A stretch of 64,000 bases of DNA from Metallyticus violacea (GCA_030762175.1 CM060831.1:32833501-32897500), one strand, 5' to 3'. Shown: positions 22,425-34,620, counted from the first letter of the stretch. Numbers and translations are program-made. Notes: generated from the sequence alone by a model not told the origin.

Positions 22425-24579
22425 TGCACATATGATGTTAAAGTATGCTTGCTAAAACCATTTGTAAATTGGATATGCAACGTTGCTTCATTATTGTAAA
22501 TGCAAATAAAAATACTGGTAAAACATTTAATACACTTCACCATTAACAAAATATGCCAGCATTTTCTAGTTATCAATGACGTAATTTCGTTCAGTATAAT
22601 GAAAATCGAACAAAACGAGCGAGCTCATTTATTTGTATTCAGCACGTTTGTGTATTTTTCAGTAAAGTATTTTCTTTAACGAAAAGCATACTTTTTTGCG
22701 ATAAAATGGCTCGCAATAACTCCAAAAACTCCAAGCCTACCAAGAATGGACGATGCGTACAATCTTAACCTTGGCTTAACATATAAGATACTTTATTTTT
22801 CGGAATGAAAAACTTTTTATAACATTTGGTGAATCCTTAGGGACCTATACGTTTTCGAAAATTCTGCTCCAGATCAAGACATGTAAACAATAGACCATAT
22901 TCGACGTTTGGAAAAGCAAATGCGTTAAATGTGTCTTTTATCTGTTAATGATTCTGAACTGCTGAGTAAAGTACGCAGTGGCAGTTAGTAAGACAAAGGG
23001 AACAATTTTCAAAGAAAATATAAACGAAGTATATGCAACTAGTTCTCGGTATTGACGGTTGTTACATCAGCTGCTGCTTATACCCAACCCTTATGGCGTA
23101 ATTTGGGTTACCTATTCCAGAAAATTATACGGCGATTCTGGAACACGCGTATATAAAAGCCACGCTTTACGGTTGAGCATTATGCTAGCTTTCGATTGTA
23201 GTCGTCATTCAATACCTTGGATGCTCAATGGATTTACATAATAATTTATGAAATGAAATCGCTTGGAAGAAAAGCCTACTTTACTATTTCAGGTAAGCAG
23301 ATGCTAAAGTCCCCAACATTGGCTCCGCTGAAAATGGAGACGATCTTATGATGGATGAATGTCCGCCTCCTGTTCCTTCGGTGTGTGTGAATTATTTTGC
23401 TTTTATACATTATTTTAATTTATCCAGGAGATAAAAAAACTTGGAAACAGGTGAGGGAAAAAAGGACCACAAATGGTTACTAACAACTTTATCATGGTTG
23501 AATACTTTCTTAGTTTCATTTACAGAAAAACTGTCTATGGCAGTTCCTTATTGAAAAAAGCAAAAAATGTATGTCAAATTCGCATACCTATGGGCATTAG
23601 CTTACTGATTTGGTTGATCCAATGATTCTTTCGCTCCTCATACACTAACATTATCATCATGTCAGTATTGGTTAATGTAAATGGAACCAAATTTTATCGT
23701 AGAGGATTTATTTCTTACATGTAACTGTTCAAAACCAACAGGCAAAATATGAATTTAAGTTTGCCTAGTTGTAGTTTTAGTTTTCTACAAAACTTGAGAC
23801 ACTGCTTGTAGTGAAAGCATTTAAAGGCATTTTAAGGAGAATTTACCAAACTTTTACTATTGCTTCCTAAAAGCAAGTTTTTCTCTTATTGGTTAAAACA
23901 TCTGCGTTATTTTCTCGCTTTACTTCACATTTTCTGTCGAGTATCCGGACAATTAGCTGATTATTTTCTGCTTGCGTAAACATAGTTTAGCTTGAGGCTT
24001 GGGGACCGGGCAAGCCACTTTTCTATGTTTTTTAACGTATTTATGCCAGTAAACCAAGTATTTCACGTTATATTTGTAATTCAGGAAGTGTGTTGATTCG
24101 CGTAGTCCGTAGACTTTTTTTTTTTTTTTTTTTGTTTTTTGTTAATCCAGGTATTCGTAATAGTTGCACTTTATCAAGTGTTCTTGGGAATTTTTTTTAT
24201 CTTATTTCAGTTTTGTTTTATTTTGGAATAAACTGATTTATGTACGTGAGTTAATAGCGTAACTTATCATCAATATAATGCTCAAATTTGTAATTCAGGA
24301 ATGTGCTTTTTTAAAAAACAAAGGCAAAAAAATTTACTTTGAAATAAAATTTGTTTTTGAAAATCAATTACATTTATTAATAACAGAAGTTAATATAATT
24401 TATAAAACATACATTATTGGAACCTTTGTTAGAGTTCATATTTTTACTTACATTATGTGTACTTATATATATATGAAAGGATAAAACACTAAGATAAAGC
24501 CACACTTAAGAGCTTTTATAATTACTGTTAATTTGTTACATTGTTAATAGTGTTATTTTATTTTTATTTTTCTTTTATA
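22425..24579. other. AT-rich DNA, nothing identified
   Basis: Poly-T runs (for example 24115-24134) and no coding signal. Confidence 0.45.
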
Positions 24580-24616
24580 TGTGTGTGTGTCTGTGTATGC
24601 GCGTGCGTGCGTGCAC
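24580..24616. repeat. Imperfect (GT)n/(GCGT)n tract
   Basis: TGTGTGTG passes into GCGTGCGTGCGTGC. It is alternating purine-pyrimidine and could adopt Z-DNA. Confidence 0.8.
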
Positions 24617-24809
24617 ATAGTTAAGCATTTGTGCTGAGATGATAATAGCTGTAAATTTATTTGATTTCAAGTGCAACTTTTTTTTTCTATGTAATGTAAT
24701 GAATAGCATATACAGTCGAGAGGCTCATGCGAACGATGTTTATAAATGCTGTTTGTAAATAATAATTAAATGCTAGTAGATACAACATATATTCTGTATA
24801 TTCAAAATT

Positions 24810-24810
24810 A

Positions 24811-24859
<49 letters not shown>
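24810..24859. repeat. (ATT)n microsatellite
   Basis: About 16 uninterrupted units. Confidence 0.97.
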
Positions 24860-24860
<1 letters not shown>

Positions 24861-25880
24861 TAATGTTATATTTTTTTTCAGGAGCATTATGGTAATATAA
24901 TGTGTGACCAATTTATAATATAAATTATTTATGTTGGTCAATGTGTATTAAAACTGTTGGTGTTAAAACAAAATAAAACAAAACTTACGATTATTTAGCT
25001 TTGTTTTGTAATGTTAAAATATATAGAAGATCTAGATTCGCTGTCAATATGCAGAAAAGATTTCCCTCCGACGGTGTAAAAAAGAACGATATGAAAAACT
25101 GACAAAATTAGAGTTTCGGGGTTTGCTAATTAAACATCAGATGTGTCAATTACGAACATGTTAATTATGAGAAATAGAAACAATCGTTTAGCATAATACA
25201 ACTAATTAACAAGAATAGTATGCTCGGGTAAAATGAAAATTAAATACTGAAAGAAGGCAAATAAATTACGCGCTGTTTGGGATTATCAGATACTCTTTAA
25301 ATATTCGTTACTGAAGTTAAACTAAACAACCAAACCGAACAGAACGCTAACCGAAATATCGCGAGGTGTACGTGTCAGCATTCTTTGTTTCATTTTTTAA
25401 ATCGTTTTTGTTGTCGCTGTGCGTTATTTCTTTTTCAGAATGTATATATTAGTATTTGTAGTCTGTCTCCCAGTACAGCCTACAAGATTGTGGATAAGAT
25501 TAAGGGTCACGTAGTGTATTATTAGAGTCTGAATGATTATGACATGCAATAATGAAACTAAAATAGCGGTAACTAGATAAGCAGAAAAAGGATAAAACAT
25601 TTATAAGGTCACAGATTTAGCATCACAATATTTCGAACAGCTCGTGTTTCTTCTAAGGATATAAGACAAGTGAGCGTAGTAAAAGTAAATATTGAATATC
25701 GAAAGTAACATAATGTACGGAAACAGATTAAACAAGTAACAAGAATGTAAGAGAGAAAGAATATTAAATATATTAATATGTAAGATTTAAACCCGGTGAT
25801 ATACGCACTTTAACTGAGTGAACTTTCAGAGTTATGAGTCGGTAACGCATCAATAAGTATCAAATTAAATGCATCATCGA
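24860..25880. other. No feature identified; may include Penelope-like 3' flank
   Basis: AT-rich sequence immediately 3' of the Penelope-like coding region (minus orientation). No repeat boundary could be fixed. Confidence 0.3.
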
Positions 25881-25884
25881 AACC

Positions 25885-27190
25885 CTTACAGCGAGACAAG
25901 GTCTGTTAGGCAAACCGGCAAGGGAGACTTGATTTTAACAGAACATCTATGAATGTTGATACGGAGTGAAACAACAGTAGAAGTTAAACCAGTATAAAGT
26001 GCTTTGCAAAGCCAACAAAATAACATTCTTAGAGGAACAGGTAGCAGATGAAGAAATGTTAAATTTTTCGGATAAATTAGGACTGCGGAATGAATGACAT
26101 GGCATAATAAGCGCACAGATTTTACATTTGGAGCATTGGCAAGGATATGAACCTGCGACGGGACGGGGTCATTTGGAAGGAGAAAGTTTGCAATGAAATA
26201 TTCTTTTAAGGTTAGGGGGTGTTCTAAAAGTAAGGCGGGAAACAAATTTAAAAAAAAAATCACTTAAAGATGAATGCATTGATAAAGTATCGTGGCATTC
26301 TTTTAAAATGGGTCTGAAGCTTTCAATTCCAGGCACGTAAGTAGTAATAAGGTTAATGACATTCTAATTAGAAGTTTCAGGTTTGCATTGTAATGTTTTT
26401 TGCGCTGGAACGATATGGGATTTTAAAAGAGCGAAAGGATATTATTGGGCTTGGAACTTTTGAGCTAGGTTTTTAATTCAAGTAATATGAGTAAATAAGT
26501 GAAAAGTTGTTACAAAGACGATGACCACGCATTGAAAGAGAGAAAAGAACAGGTCTTTAGGTATTATACAGCGAATGATAACTATTAAATGAAGATATTG
26601 TTGTAAATGGGTTGGCACATAGTGCACAGACGTAAGAAAAGAGCCAGTAATATCTAGGAAAGTAGCAGCATTGGTAGAGACAGAAACAGTGAACTTAAAT
26701 GAAAATTTGGAGTTACGATAGTAAGGAATTGATCGAGAGATTTCGAACTATGGGTCCAAAGCATCAATATATCATCAATATATCTCAGCTATAATAACAG
26801 TGCCAGAGGTTCTGACTTAAGAAATTCTTCCTCTAAGCGAGCCATAAAAATATTGGCATAAGGTGGTGTCATTCTGGTGCCCATCGCAGTGCCTTTAATT
26901 TGTAGATAATGTTTATCATCAAAAGTAAACACATTGCGAGTGAGAATCAAATAAGCAAGATGACAAATGAAATTTGTGGATGGGGTATGAGGAGGTATTC
27001 AAGAATCCAAGAAATGCCTAATGGCTGATAATCCTTCATGATAGGGAATGTTGGTATAAAGTGAAGTCACATCAATAGTGACCAGAAGTATATTAGATCA
27101 TGCCAAAGGATCAACTTTCTTAAGCAAACTGAAAAAAGTAAAGGAATCTTTAATATAGGATGACCTAGGCGTAACAAATGAGATGCACAT
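25885..27190 (-). mobile_element. Penelope-like retroelement, 5'-truncated
   Basis: Minus-strand reading gives, in order, VTIDVTSLYTNIP (27084-27046), GTAMGTRM.PPYANIFM (about 26896-26842) and YIDDIL with the catalytic DD (about 26782-26761). Next come SMRGHRLCNNF and TYVPGIESFRP in the thumb/linker. Last is a GIY-YIG-like segment ALYTGLTST (about 26013-25977) inside an open frame of 125 codons (26263-25886). That domain order is diagnostic of Penelope-like elements. Stops and frameshifts interrupt it, and RT motifs before the VTxD box are mostly missing, so it is a dead 5'-truncated copy. Confidence 0.88.
25886..26263 (-). pseudogene. GIY-YIG endonuclease part of Penelope-like element
   Basis: This 125-codon frame carries a Cys/His segment (LLCHVIHSA) before the endonuclease, as in Penelope-like proteins. 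The nuclease core ALYTGLTSTVVSLRINIHR follows, equivalent to the YIGQT...R...H part of the GIY-YIG fold. The frame is intact, but the upstream RT is broken. Residues before the first Met also belong to the element. Confidence 0.7.
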
Positions 27191-27504
27191 GGTGTTCTGC
27201 AAAATTACTATATATAATGAGCAATAATCAAAGCAAACTTCACTGCACAAATGATTTGTTTTAGTATAGCCTTTTATGGCTGTTTATTATCAGTAATTTC
27301 TATTTTAACTATGTTTACATTTGGATTAAAATTACCTTACTTTTCTAGTGTTAGTATGTAGAGGATTTTTATTGACATTATAATACAATTAATGTACATC
27401 CTATTTCTTAAGAACTTAATATAAATAAAATAAATATAGTTATAATTAAAATAAATATAGCTCATTAAGTTCTGGTGAATTTAAATTATTATTAGATTTT
27501 TTAT
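27191..27504. other. No feature identified
   Basis: AT-rich sequence between the truncated Penelope-like element and a SINE. Confidence 0.4.
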
Positions 27505-27776
27505 TATGTTTATTTACGGATGCTCTTAACATCTCAGGTTATCGCGTCCCATTCAATTCAGGGCTTGAAACGTACGATAAATTAAGCTCAGAGTCCTCTT
27601 CTTTCAGGCTTGAGGTTCTTTAACATGTCGTAAAATCTACGACACGGGACTCACGGCTTTACTTCTCTTCTGAAGATTTTTACGTTCGAAAAAAAATCTA
27701 TCGACCCTGGTCGAATTGAACCTGCTATCTTGGGGCTATGAGGCAAGTATGGTTACCATTTGACCACCAGGGCCGA
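27505..27776 (-). mobile_element. SINE family B, full-length copy
   Basis: Antisense copy. The CGGATGCTCTTAACATCTCAGG end lies near 27518, the complement of CCTCAAGCCTGAAAG at about 27604, a GAATTGAACCTG B-box complement at 27714-27725, and the 5' end GACCACCAGGGCCG near 27762. All parts of the family are present. Confidence 0.9.
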
Positions 27777-28026
27777 CTTGTTAGGAAAGAAAAATAAATA
27801 AATGATACACATTTATTTTTATTTCAACATTCTCAATCATTTCGATTCTCGAAATAATTATTGGAATATTAAAAGTAAGGTCTTGAAACTTACAGAATTT
27901 GGCAATATTAAAGTCTAATTAGAGGAATATGTGATGTAATCGATAATCTTACTTCGATTTTTCAATTTTTCTGCATTACTTTTGTTGGTAGTATTTACCT
28001 CTTAAGAACAGCCTAACATAACCTGA

Positions 28027-28027
28027 A

Positions 28028-28108
<81 letters not shown>
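28027..28108. repeat. (AAT)n microsatellite
   Basis: About 27 uninterrupted units, one of the longest in the window. Confidence 0.97.
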
Positions 28109-28109
<1 letters not shown>

Positions 28110-29040
28110 TAATAACAACAACGAAAAAAGAATCACGGATTTGTTTCATTATCAGTATTAATTACTATGCACTGGAACACTTTTCAGCATTTTTAAGATT
28201 GTTCAATAGTAAAAAACGCATGAGCATGGATGGAACTTCTAGGGTCATTTGGTCAGAATTATTCTGAGGGATTCGATTCTGCATCAAAATTTGTATTATT
28301 GTCATAACCTGTGTGGCCAGAAATTTATTGCAGATTTTAATTCACAAGAGTGAGTAGTGCCAACATAATAGCCAAAATTCACCAACCTGGTGACTTAAAC
28401 TTTAGCATCAATAATAAACATTTTGAATGCTTACGTTCGACAGTAATTATTTTTAAATTTTGATAGCATACATATGACTGATAGCTCTTTAATTTATTTA
28501 AAAAGTACCAATAAATGCTCTTGGTATTCAATTATGCCATTCCTGTAATTACTGCATCTATAAGCATCATGGGACAAGCAGCGAACTGTCTGAAAGCAGT
28601 CAGCTTGCGACATAAAGAGAGACGTTTCAAGAGAAAGAACAGTTATTTCCGCAAACACATTTCACTTTTTTCCCCTCTCTCTTTTTCATATTGTTAGGTT
28701 CTTTTAAAATTCACTAATTGCACTAGATGGTATAAGAGAATGACTCATATTAATTTATAAGGTAGGCTCTTAATTATAAATTGAGGACATTAGTTGCTAA
28801 GAAATGGTATGTGATACAGATGAATTGACATCATTTTGGAACCAGGATGTGCAAATTAATGTATAAAACTTTCAAAATCGAAAACCACAAAATCACTGTG
28901 CACCTGTGTAAGTATTTCGTTTATTTTCAAATGCTTTGTTTGTAAACTTTATTTCCCCTACCGCTAGTAATTATGGATTATTAAGAACAAATCCCACTCA
29001 CTAATGGGCCGTAAATAGGAGACGCTGTAATATGTGGACA
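28109..29040. other. AT-rich DNA, nothing identified
   Basis: The only notable open frame (28515-28697) has no domain. Confidence 0.4.
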
Positions 29041-29074
29041 GAGAAATACAAAAAAAATTAATCAAATAGCTTAT

Positions 29075-29155
29075 TTCAACCAGTATTCGAACCTGCGTCT
29101 TCCGCTTTCGCGGCTGGTTTCGGACTGAGGCCTTAGACTATTAAGCTGCTAAACT
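29075..29155 (-). repeat. tRNA-like SINE head
   Basis: The minus strand gives GCAGCTTAATAGTCTAAGGC as an A-box-like segment and GGTTCGAATACTGG as the B box, about 50 bases apart. The family is unassigned and no body is visible. Confidence 0.45.
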
Positions 29156-30020
29156 TATTTTTCCTTTTTATTGCTTTTAGATATGTTTAAAAATAACAAC
29201 GAATGAAGAGAAATTAATTTATGGTGCTTGGCAGTTATACTGAAGCTTAACTCGTAGAAGTATAAAAGTAAAACATGGACATTTTTAAAACAAGACATAA
29301 ATGTGTTATTTCCTTTTGGAACCATACACATCCAGGACGTACAAACCTTGTCTTTAGTCCGGTGAAACGAGTCGCATAACATAAATCTTTTCTATTATGC
29401 AACAAAGCCCTGAATTCGTCTGGAGTTACATGGAAATGCCGGCCATAACTAATTAGAACAGCATTCGGAAGCGAAGCACAACTAATAACATTCATATAAC
29501 GGAAACAACAACGGCAAGAGTACCTCAGTAAGGTAGGGTAAAATAACCAAAAAGCAATGCATGATCAAAAACACGGAAATCCATACATAAATCTCGTCTT
29601 CTTTCTCCATTTTCAAAATATTTGCTTATACTCTATGCAAAAGAGAAAGCTCTAATGGATTTAATATTCTCTGTGATAGCGGAAATTTCGAAAGTGCACG
29701 GGATTAAAACCGTTTGCAGAGCAATCATTTAAAATGATGATAATAGCAACAATACTAATTAATAATACATGGTGCATACTGCTGATCAAACGCTGTTTCA
29801 GTAATCAACCTTAATTCTTGAAGTATCTTTTCTTGATGTTGGTGCGGCGTTGTAGTGATTTAAGATTAATTGCAATTATCGGCTTTTTGGGGGGGAGGGC
29901 CTAACAGCGCTGGTGCAGAGAAAGTATTTTAGTGTAGATTATTAACGTTTTGAAAACTTTCCATGGTTCATCTTGTGTGGCGCCAGTGCTTTAAAAAGAA
30001 CAAACTAATATTCTGAAACA
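29156..30020. other. No gene identified
   Basis: Two overlapping minus-strand frames (29155-29382 and 29247-29495) share sequence and show no domain. Poly-G lies at 29889-29899. Confidence 0.3.
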
Positions 30021-30620
30021 AATACAGAGAGTCCAGCTGACCTCAAGCCGGTGGGATCAAAGTCGCCGGCTCCGCCGATGGACAAGATCCCCTCGCATGT
30101 TTACTCGCACAATTTTGATCAATAAACGCATGCATAAAATGCCGTTCTTGTGCGCATTCCATATTTTCCGATCGCTACAAAAGCCTTCTTTCTTCTCTCA
30201 CTGCCAGTAAGCATGAGGTGATCACTAGGCTGTTTGGCCATTGGTTGAGACAAATCGTAAGTTGAAAGGGGTTGTATCCATGACGCTTAGCAAGCGCACT
30301 GCGCTTTTTTCGCGCAATGTGGGGGAGAGCATCTCGTTGGAAGTGCAAACGGGTTTGAAATCTGAATGGGGGATGGATCTGTATATCAAAACAGGGACCA
30401 AACTCATTAAACGGGACTCGCGTGGTTCAAATTTGAAGATGATGGTAAATAAGGGTCTCAGGTGAAAATTGACTGAGAATTTGCCCTTTATGTGGAGAAT
30501 CATGCAAATTGTAGCAGCACTGAGGCGGGGAGAAAAAAGCACATGCCGCCTTCCTTTACTGACTCTAATAGAGGGAAAGGGGCATGCTAGGCTCCGTTAT
30601 GAGGCAAGGACGAGGAGCAG
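30021..30620. other. Relatively GC-rich island with open frames on both strands
   Basis: Base composition is clearly richer in G+C and CpG than the surroundings. A minus-strand frame of 105 codons (30225-30542) and a plus-strand frame of 74 (30241-30465) overlap. Neither shows a known domain. It could be an old gene, a TE fragment, or a CpG-rich regulatory region. Confidence 0.25.
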
Positions 30621-30651
30621 GTAAGCAAATGTCGAACGTGGTTTGGTTTTG

Positions 30652-30696
30652 GTTTATTTACGGACACTCTTTAACATCTCAGGTCATCAGCGTGAG
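30652..30696 (-). mobile_element. SINE family B, 5'-truncated copy
   Basis: Only the last ~45 bases of the element are present (complement of GATGTTAAAGAGTGTCCG and the tail). The block is flanked by TCGAACGTG (30632-30640) and TCGAAGGTG (30697-30705), a likely 9-bp target-site duplication with one change. This points to 5' truncation during reverse transcription rather than later deletion. Confidence 0.7.
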
Positions 30697-30845
30697 TCGA
30701 AGGTGAGGCAGCTCAGGTATGAAAAGGCTGAAAACCGGTATCAGTGGCGGGGGGAACTAAACTGAATTAAAAAATGTATGTTCAGGTGATACAGTATTCA
30801 CTTATTCTACTGATAAGGGAGAAGAGGCTCTATATTCTGAATGCC

Positions 30846-30878
<33 letters not shown>
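30846..30878. repeat. (ATT)n microsatellite
   Basis: About eleven units. Confidence 0.95.
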
Positions 30879-30879
<1 letters not shown>

Positions 30880-31024
30880 ATTACATTAAGCAAGGGAGAT
30901 ATGACCTATTAGCAACACCAACCATGATACCAGATCTTCAGTTTTCTGTGCCGACCATGGCCACGAATCTCTTTCTCCCGCGGCGGTGATCTGAATGTTT
31001 CCTATCTGATTATGATAACAAGAC

Positions 31025-31371
31025 CACCTCCCTGGTCAGTGATTAACGTTGCAGACTGCAGGCCGGGAGGCCCGGGTTCGGTCCCCGGTACTTGCTTAGA
31101 ATTTTTTCTAATTTAGAGAGGTCTGGAACGGGACCCCATTCTCGTTGAGGATAATTGGGAGGCTGACTGATGATGAGGTGGCGTTCTTCGATCTAGGGAG
31201 CCGCGTAATAAATGACCAATATGGTGTCGACTTGCTGATCACATGCCCTTCCCACTCCTTGAAATACTGCCCTCTATCAATGAAGTCGTAAGACGAAGGT
31301 AGAGGAAGCAGAGGTCGCTGCGGCAGGTCAAGGCTCCCTTCGGACTGTAGTGCCAATGAGAAGAAGAAGAT
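31025..31371 (+). mobile_element. SINE family C (tRNA-derived), single copy
   Basis: A-box-like TGGTCAGTGATTAACG (31033) and B box GGTTCGGTCCC (31075-31085) are followed by a body unlike families A and B (GGTCTGGAACGGGACCCC, GTTGAGGATAATTGGGAGG). It ends in a GAAGAAGAAGA tail (31360-31371). The GAA tail replaces the usual poly-A. No second copy is in this window, so the boundaries are provisional. Confidence 0.7.
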
Positions 31372-32536
31372 TGTGGTTGCAAACCGTAGCCTTTTATGAA
31401 AAAGTCATGTTCCAAATTTAAAAGCTCTTTTGTACCTGTTTAGTCATACCTCGGATATCAGAATTTATAAATTTTTAATTGTTTTTACGTTTACGAACTA
31501 TTTCTGACACTAGTAGCAATTCGTGTTAATATGACAGTTATAACTAAGGTCTTAATGCTTGTATTCACAAACTGGCCCTAATGAAAATGCTCACCAGTTC
31601 CATTCTATATGTTTAAATAAATGCGTTCTAAAGCAACCATTTCTCTCGTCGACAACTCACATCTTATGCGAAATATAAACGATATTTGTACATAAATATG
31701 TATCGTATCTATCAGGTTCACTAACATATGCGCTTATGAAGTTATATAAGGTTACTCCCAGCATCTACTTTCTAGAAGTGACCTGTTTGTCATCTTATAG
31801 TTCGTCACTGCGCATAGAAAACGAGAAGTGCCATTTTTTTCGCCAGTGACTATAACTGTTAATGCCATCCAAACAATAATTTGCTAAAACAAATTTTAAC
31901 ACCTTTTAAAATTTATGACATTGGGTCAAAACCCCCTATCGGCATTTCTGATAAGCAATAACTCAGCCGCAATGGGACAGCCTCCGCTGGCAAAGGCGTG
32001 ATGCTAGTGACATCTAGCGGGGGCATAAATCAAAGTCTAACAGGAAATCCGCACGGGGCGGAGATACAGAGTGGGTGCATGTCAAACAATATCGCATCGC
32101 ATGAAAATCATTAAGAATGAGCCATATGGAGCAGCTGGGGTATGCAGAAGGAAATAAAACGAAATTCGCTATTCTACACCGCTATAGAGTATGAAACATG
32201 CAAGAGGACAAAATGTCCATCGGTATTGTCCAAGAACCATGCAGATTGTTTCTACGGGACATTTTCAACTACGATTAAGCAGGCTCAAAAGTCAAAACAC
32301 AGACACTCTGGAAAACAAGGTCGCGTAATAAGTACAAACATGGACAGTAAGTATACACTGTGCATAGTAAATTTTAAAAATATAGGTGAATGATAAACTA
32401 CACGCATAGTTAAAAAAGAGTTTTATCATAAATTTAAAATAATCTAAAATAAAAAAAAACAGGAGTATTGAAACTATTTGTACATTATTTATTATATTGC
32501 AAGATGCAACATCTTACTAAAATATTTTAAATTCTA
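31372..32536. other. No gene identified
   Basis: The 83-codon frame 32142-32393 has no recognised domain. A CTCF-like word lies at 32005-32020. Confidence 0.35.
32005..32020 (-). promoter_or_regulatory. CTCF-like motif
   Basis: The complement CCGCTAGATGTCAC agrees with the general CTCF core CCASYAGRKGGCRS at 12 of 14 positions by eye. A close relative is at 56935-56950. Binding is not shown by sequence alone. Confidence 0.25.
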
Positions 32537-33276
32537 TGAAGGCTGTTCAATAAAGAATGATAATATTTTTTTAAGAATATGCCTTACTAAACCTCATAAT
32601 TGTAGTGATCTTTCTCAAAGCAGTCCTCGTTGGATGCAATGCACCTTTCTCAACGTTTCTGCCAGTCTTCAAAGATAAGCTAAAACGCATTTTTGACGGG
32701 TCCTTCAGAATTGTATTCTCAGCCTTCCCCATGCTTCTGATGATAGACGATGTCTCCCATGAAGTGTTTCTTCAATTTGGGGAAAATAAAAAAGCCACAC
32801 ATGACTAAATCTGTACTATAGTAAGGATAAGAGACACTTGCGATATGCGGCCGGGCATTATCGTGGTGCAGCATCTAGCTTATTGTGGAGATGTGGCCTT
32901 TTTGTGTGATATGACCTTGCAGAGTTTTCAGCACATCTCTGTAATGCTGCCCAGTTGTGTGCGCACATACGACATGCCGGTAAACCATTCCTTGAATATC
33001 GAAAACTGAGATCATCACCATAATTTTCCCAACAGATTCAACCATTTTTGCTTTTATAGATGTTGGTGAAGATGGGGCTTCTCTGTTTGCTCTCAGAGTT
33101 AATTTGATGCACCCAAGCTTAATCAGCAGTGATTACCCATCTTCAACTGTCTGCAAACCTGCACGCAAATGTCTTTTTGTTCGAGAATCAGCAGTCTTAG
33201 AAAGCACGTTTCATAGGAAAATGCCCAGTTTTCAACGTGTGAGTGTCAATAAAAATATTTCCTAACTCTGGCATCT
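32537..33276 (-). mobile_element. Mariner-like transposase relic, interrupted at its 5' side by a SINE
   Basis: Minus-strand words: AWVHQINSESKQRS near 33125, where the catalytic Asp is followed by a stop in place of Glu; VGKIMVMI; HHDNARPHIAS near 32860 (second catalytic Asp); YYSTDLVMCGFFIFPKLKKHF (third region; the usual PCDFF Asp is replaced by Gly); and WQKR at the C-terminus. The end GAAGGCTGTTCAATAAAGAA next to TA at 32535 resembles a mariner terminus. Multiple stops make it dead. The N-terminal domain was not found beyond the SINE. Confidence 0.8.
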
Positions 33277-33288
33277 CAAGGTCAGATC

Positions 33289-33573
33289 CACCGCCAAGGG
33301 TAGCCGAAGTCGTTAAGGCGCGGACTCGTGAGCGGGAGGTATGGGGTTAGAATCCCGTTAGGACCGTCCTTCCTGACTGAGGTTTTTCCAGGTTTTCCTC
33401 AATCCTCATAAATGGCAAATGGCAAATGCCGGGAAGATGCCCTAAACCTAGGACTAGAACGGTTCTTTCCTTAAAATAAATCTTTTCCCAATATAACCTT
33501 TCATCTCATGTAGCATCAGTGTCCATCGTCTGTGGTGCCTCTTTAGCAAAAACGGGCGTTAAACGCCATTCAT
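33289..33573 (+). mobile_element. SINE family A, inserted next to or in the mariner
   Basis: This is a full copy: A box, B box GGTTAGAATCC near 33345, CCTGACTGAGG, CGGGCGTTAAAC and a CATTCA end. The flanks TCAAGGTCAGATC (33276-33288) and TCAAGGTTCAGATC (33574-33587) form a 13-14 bp target-site duplication. A local triplication of GGCAAAT occurs at about 33415-33428. The 3' tail is not poly-A but ends CCATTCAT. Confidence 0.92.
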
Positions 33574-33599
33574 TCAAGGTTCAGATCTGTCAAACATAG

Positions 33600-34149
33600 T
33601 AACCGGACAGTAATGAGTATCGTAGCCGATGAAGGAACAGGGGGAATCCACGTGTGATCTAAACAAAGATAGCCGAATGACAAACAAGTGCACTGGTTGT
33701 TAATAATTAACGTCTTAAGCAGGATCAGTCGATCTGTGCTGCAGTCTGAACTTATTATTGGAACCATATTGCAGTTGAATAATCAAACCAGAACTGCACA
33801 ATACATGTGTATAAGGAAGGCAAATACAGCGGTTAGTGACTAACACAGAAATACACGAAGCTATTTCCCCTTTCTTCCGCAACTCCAATGCTAGGAAGGA
33901 GGAACAAGTTTGGCTCGGTGAAACCACAGCTCTAGCTGCTTCCTTTGCACTTCTGGAGTAGGATACTCCTCAAGAAGCTATTGCTAACATCTCCACACAA
34001 AGGTGCACAACTTCAATGAGCTAAACATCTCAAGAACAAGACATAGAGGACTGGAAGTGCCGATTCTGCTTTTACAGTAACGCTGCCAAACATAGAGTGC
34101 ATCCCAGACCACATCCATGAAAACTGTGTACAAGGAAGGTATGATACAA
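33600..34149 (+). mobile_element. Probable upstream part of Tc1-like relic
   Basis: This lies directly 5' of clear Tc1 sequence in the same orientation and has several broken frames. Only weak resemblance to the Tc1 middle region is visible, so inclusion is mostly by position. Confidence 0.25.
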
Positions 34150-34620
34150 GCAGAAAATGTGTTTGGGAGTGCTTCACGTTTACCGAATAGATATTCACTA
34201 CACGGTTATATTCGACTCCTCGATGAACAAATACTGCGTTTTATTTAATATCTCGCTGACAATCCAGCTGAGGGCACACCAATGTTTTCAGACGTTAACT
34301 GCCGTATGCATCGGGCACCTACTAGTAAGACGAACATTCTTAAGAACTCTCCCATCTTTTCTGACCAATAAAATGCCCAGGCTTTAATCCTATCAGAAAG
34401 CTCAGAAACCATTTGAAACAACGGCTCAAGCGGAACCACAGGCATCCCATGAACCTCGCCGAACTTCAGGACCAGTGAAGACACGGTGGCTTCAAATCGA
34501 AGCAAATCTCGTCTGCAGATTTATCAAGTCCATGTTACGGAGGATGGTGCTGTTATTTGCGCCAAGGGTTAATTATTATTTACTAAAGGAATAACGTGTT
34601 TTGTTCGGTGTACTTATTTA
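34150..34620 (+). mobile_element. Tc1-like transposase relic (catalytic to C-terminal part)
   Basis: Successive plus-strand frames give LLDEQILRF then FSDVNCRMHRA (catalytic region, normally DDNARPHRA). HLKQRLKRNHRHPMNLAELQ follows (Tc1 region after the WP..SPDLNPIE segment), then LVCRFIKSMLRR (Tc1 C-terminus, normally L..SM.RR...VI). At least three frameshifts or stops. A minus-strand frame over the same interval (34245-34505) is its shadow. Confidence 0.65.
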
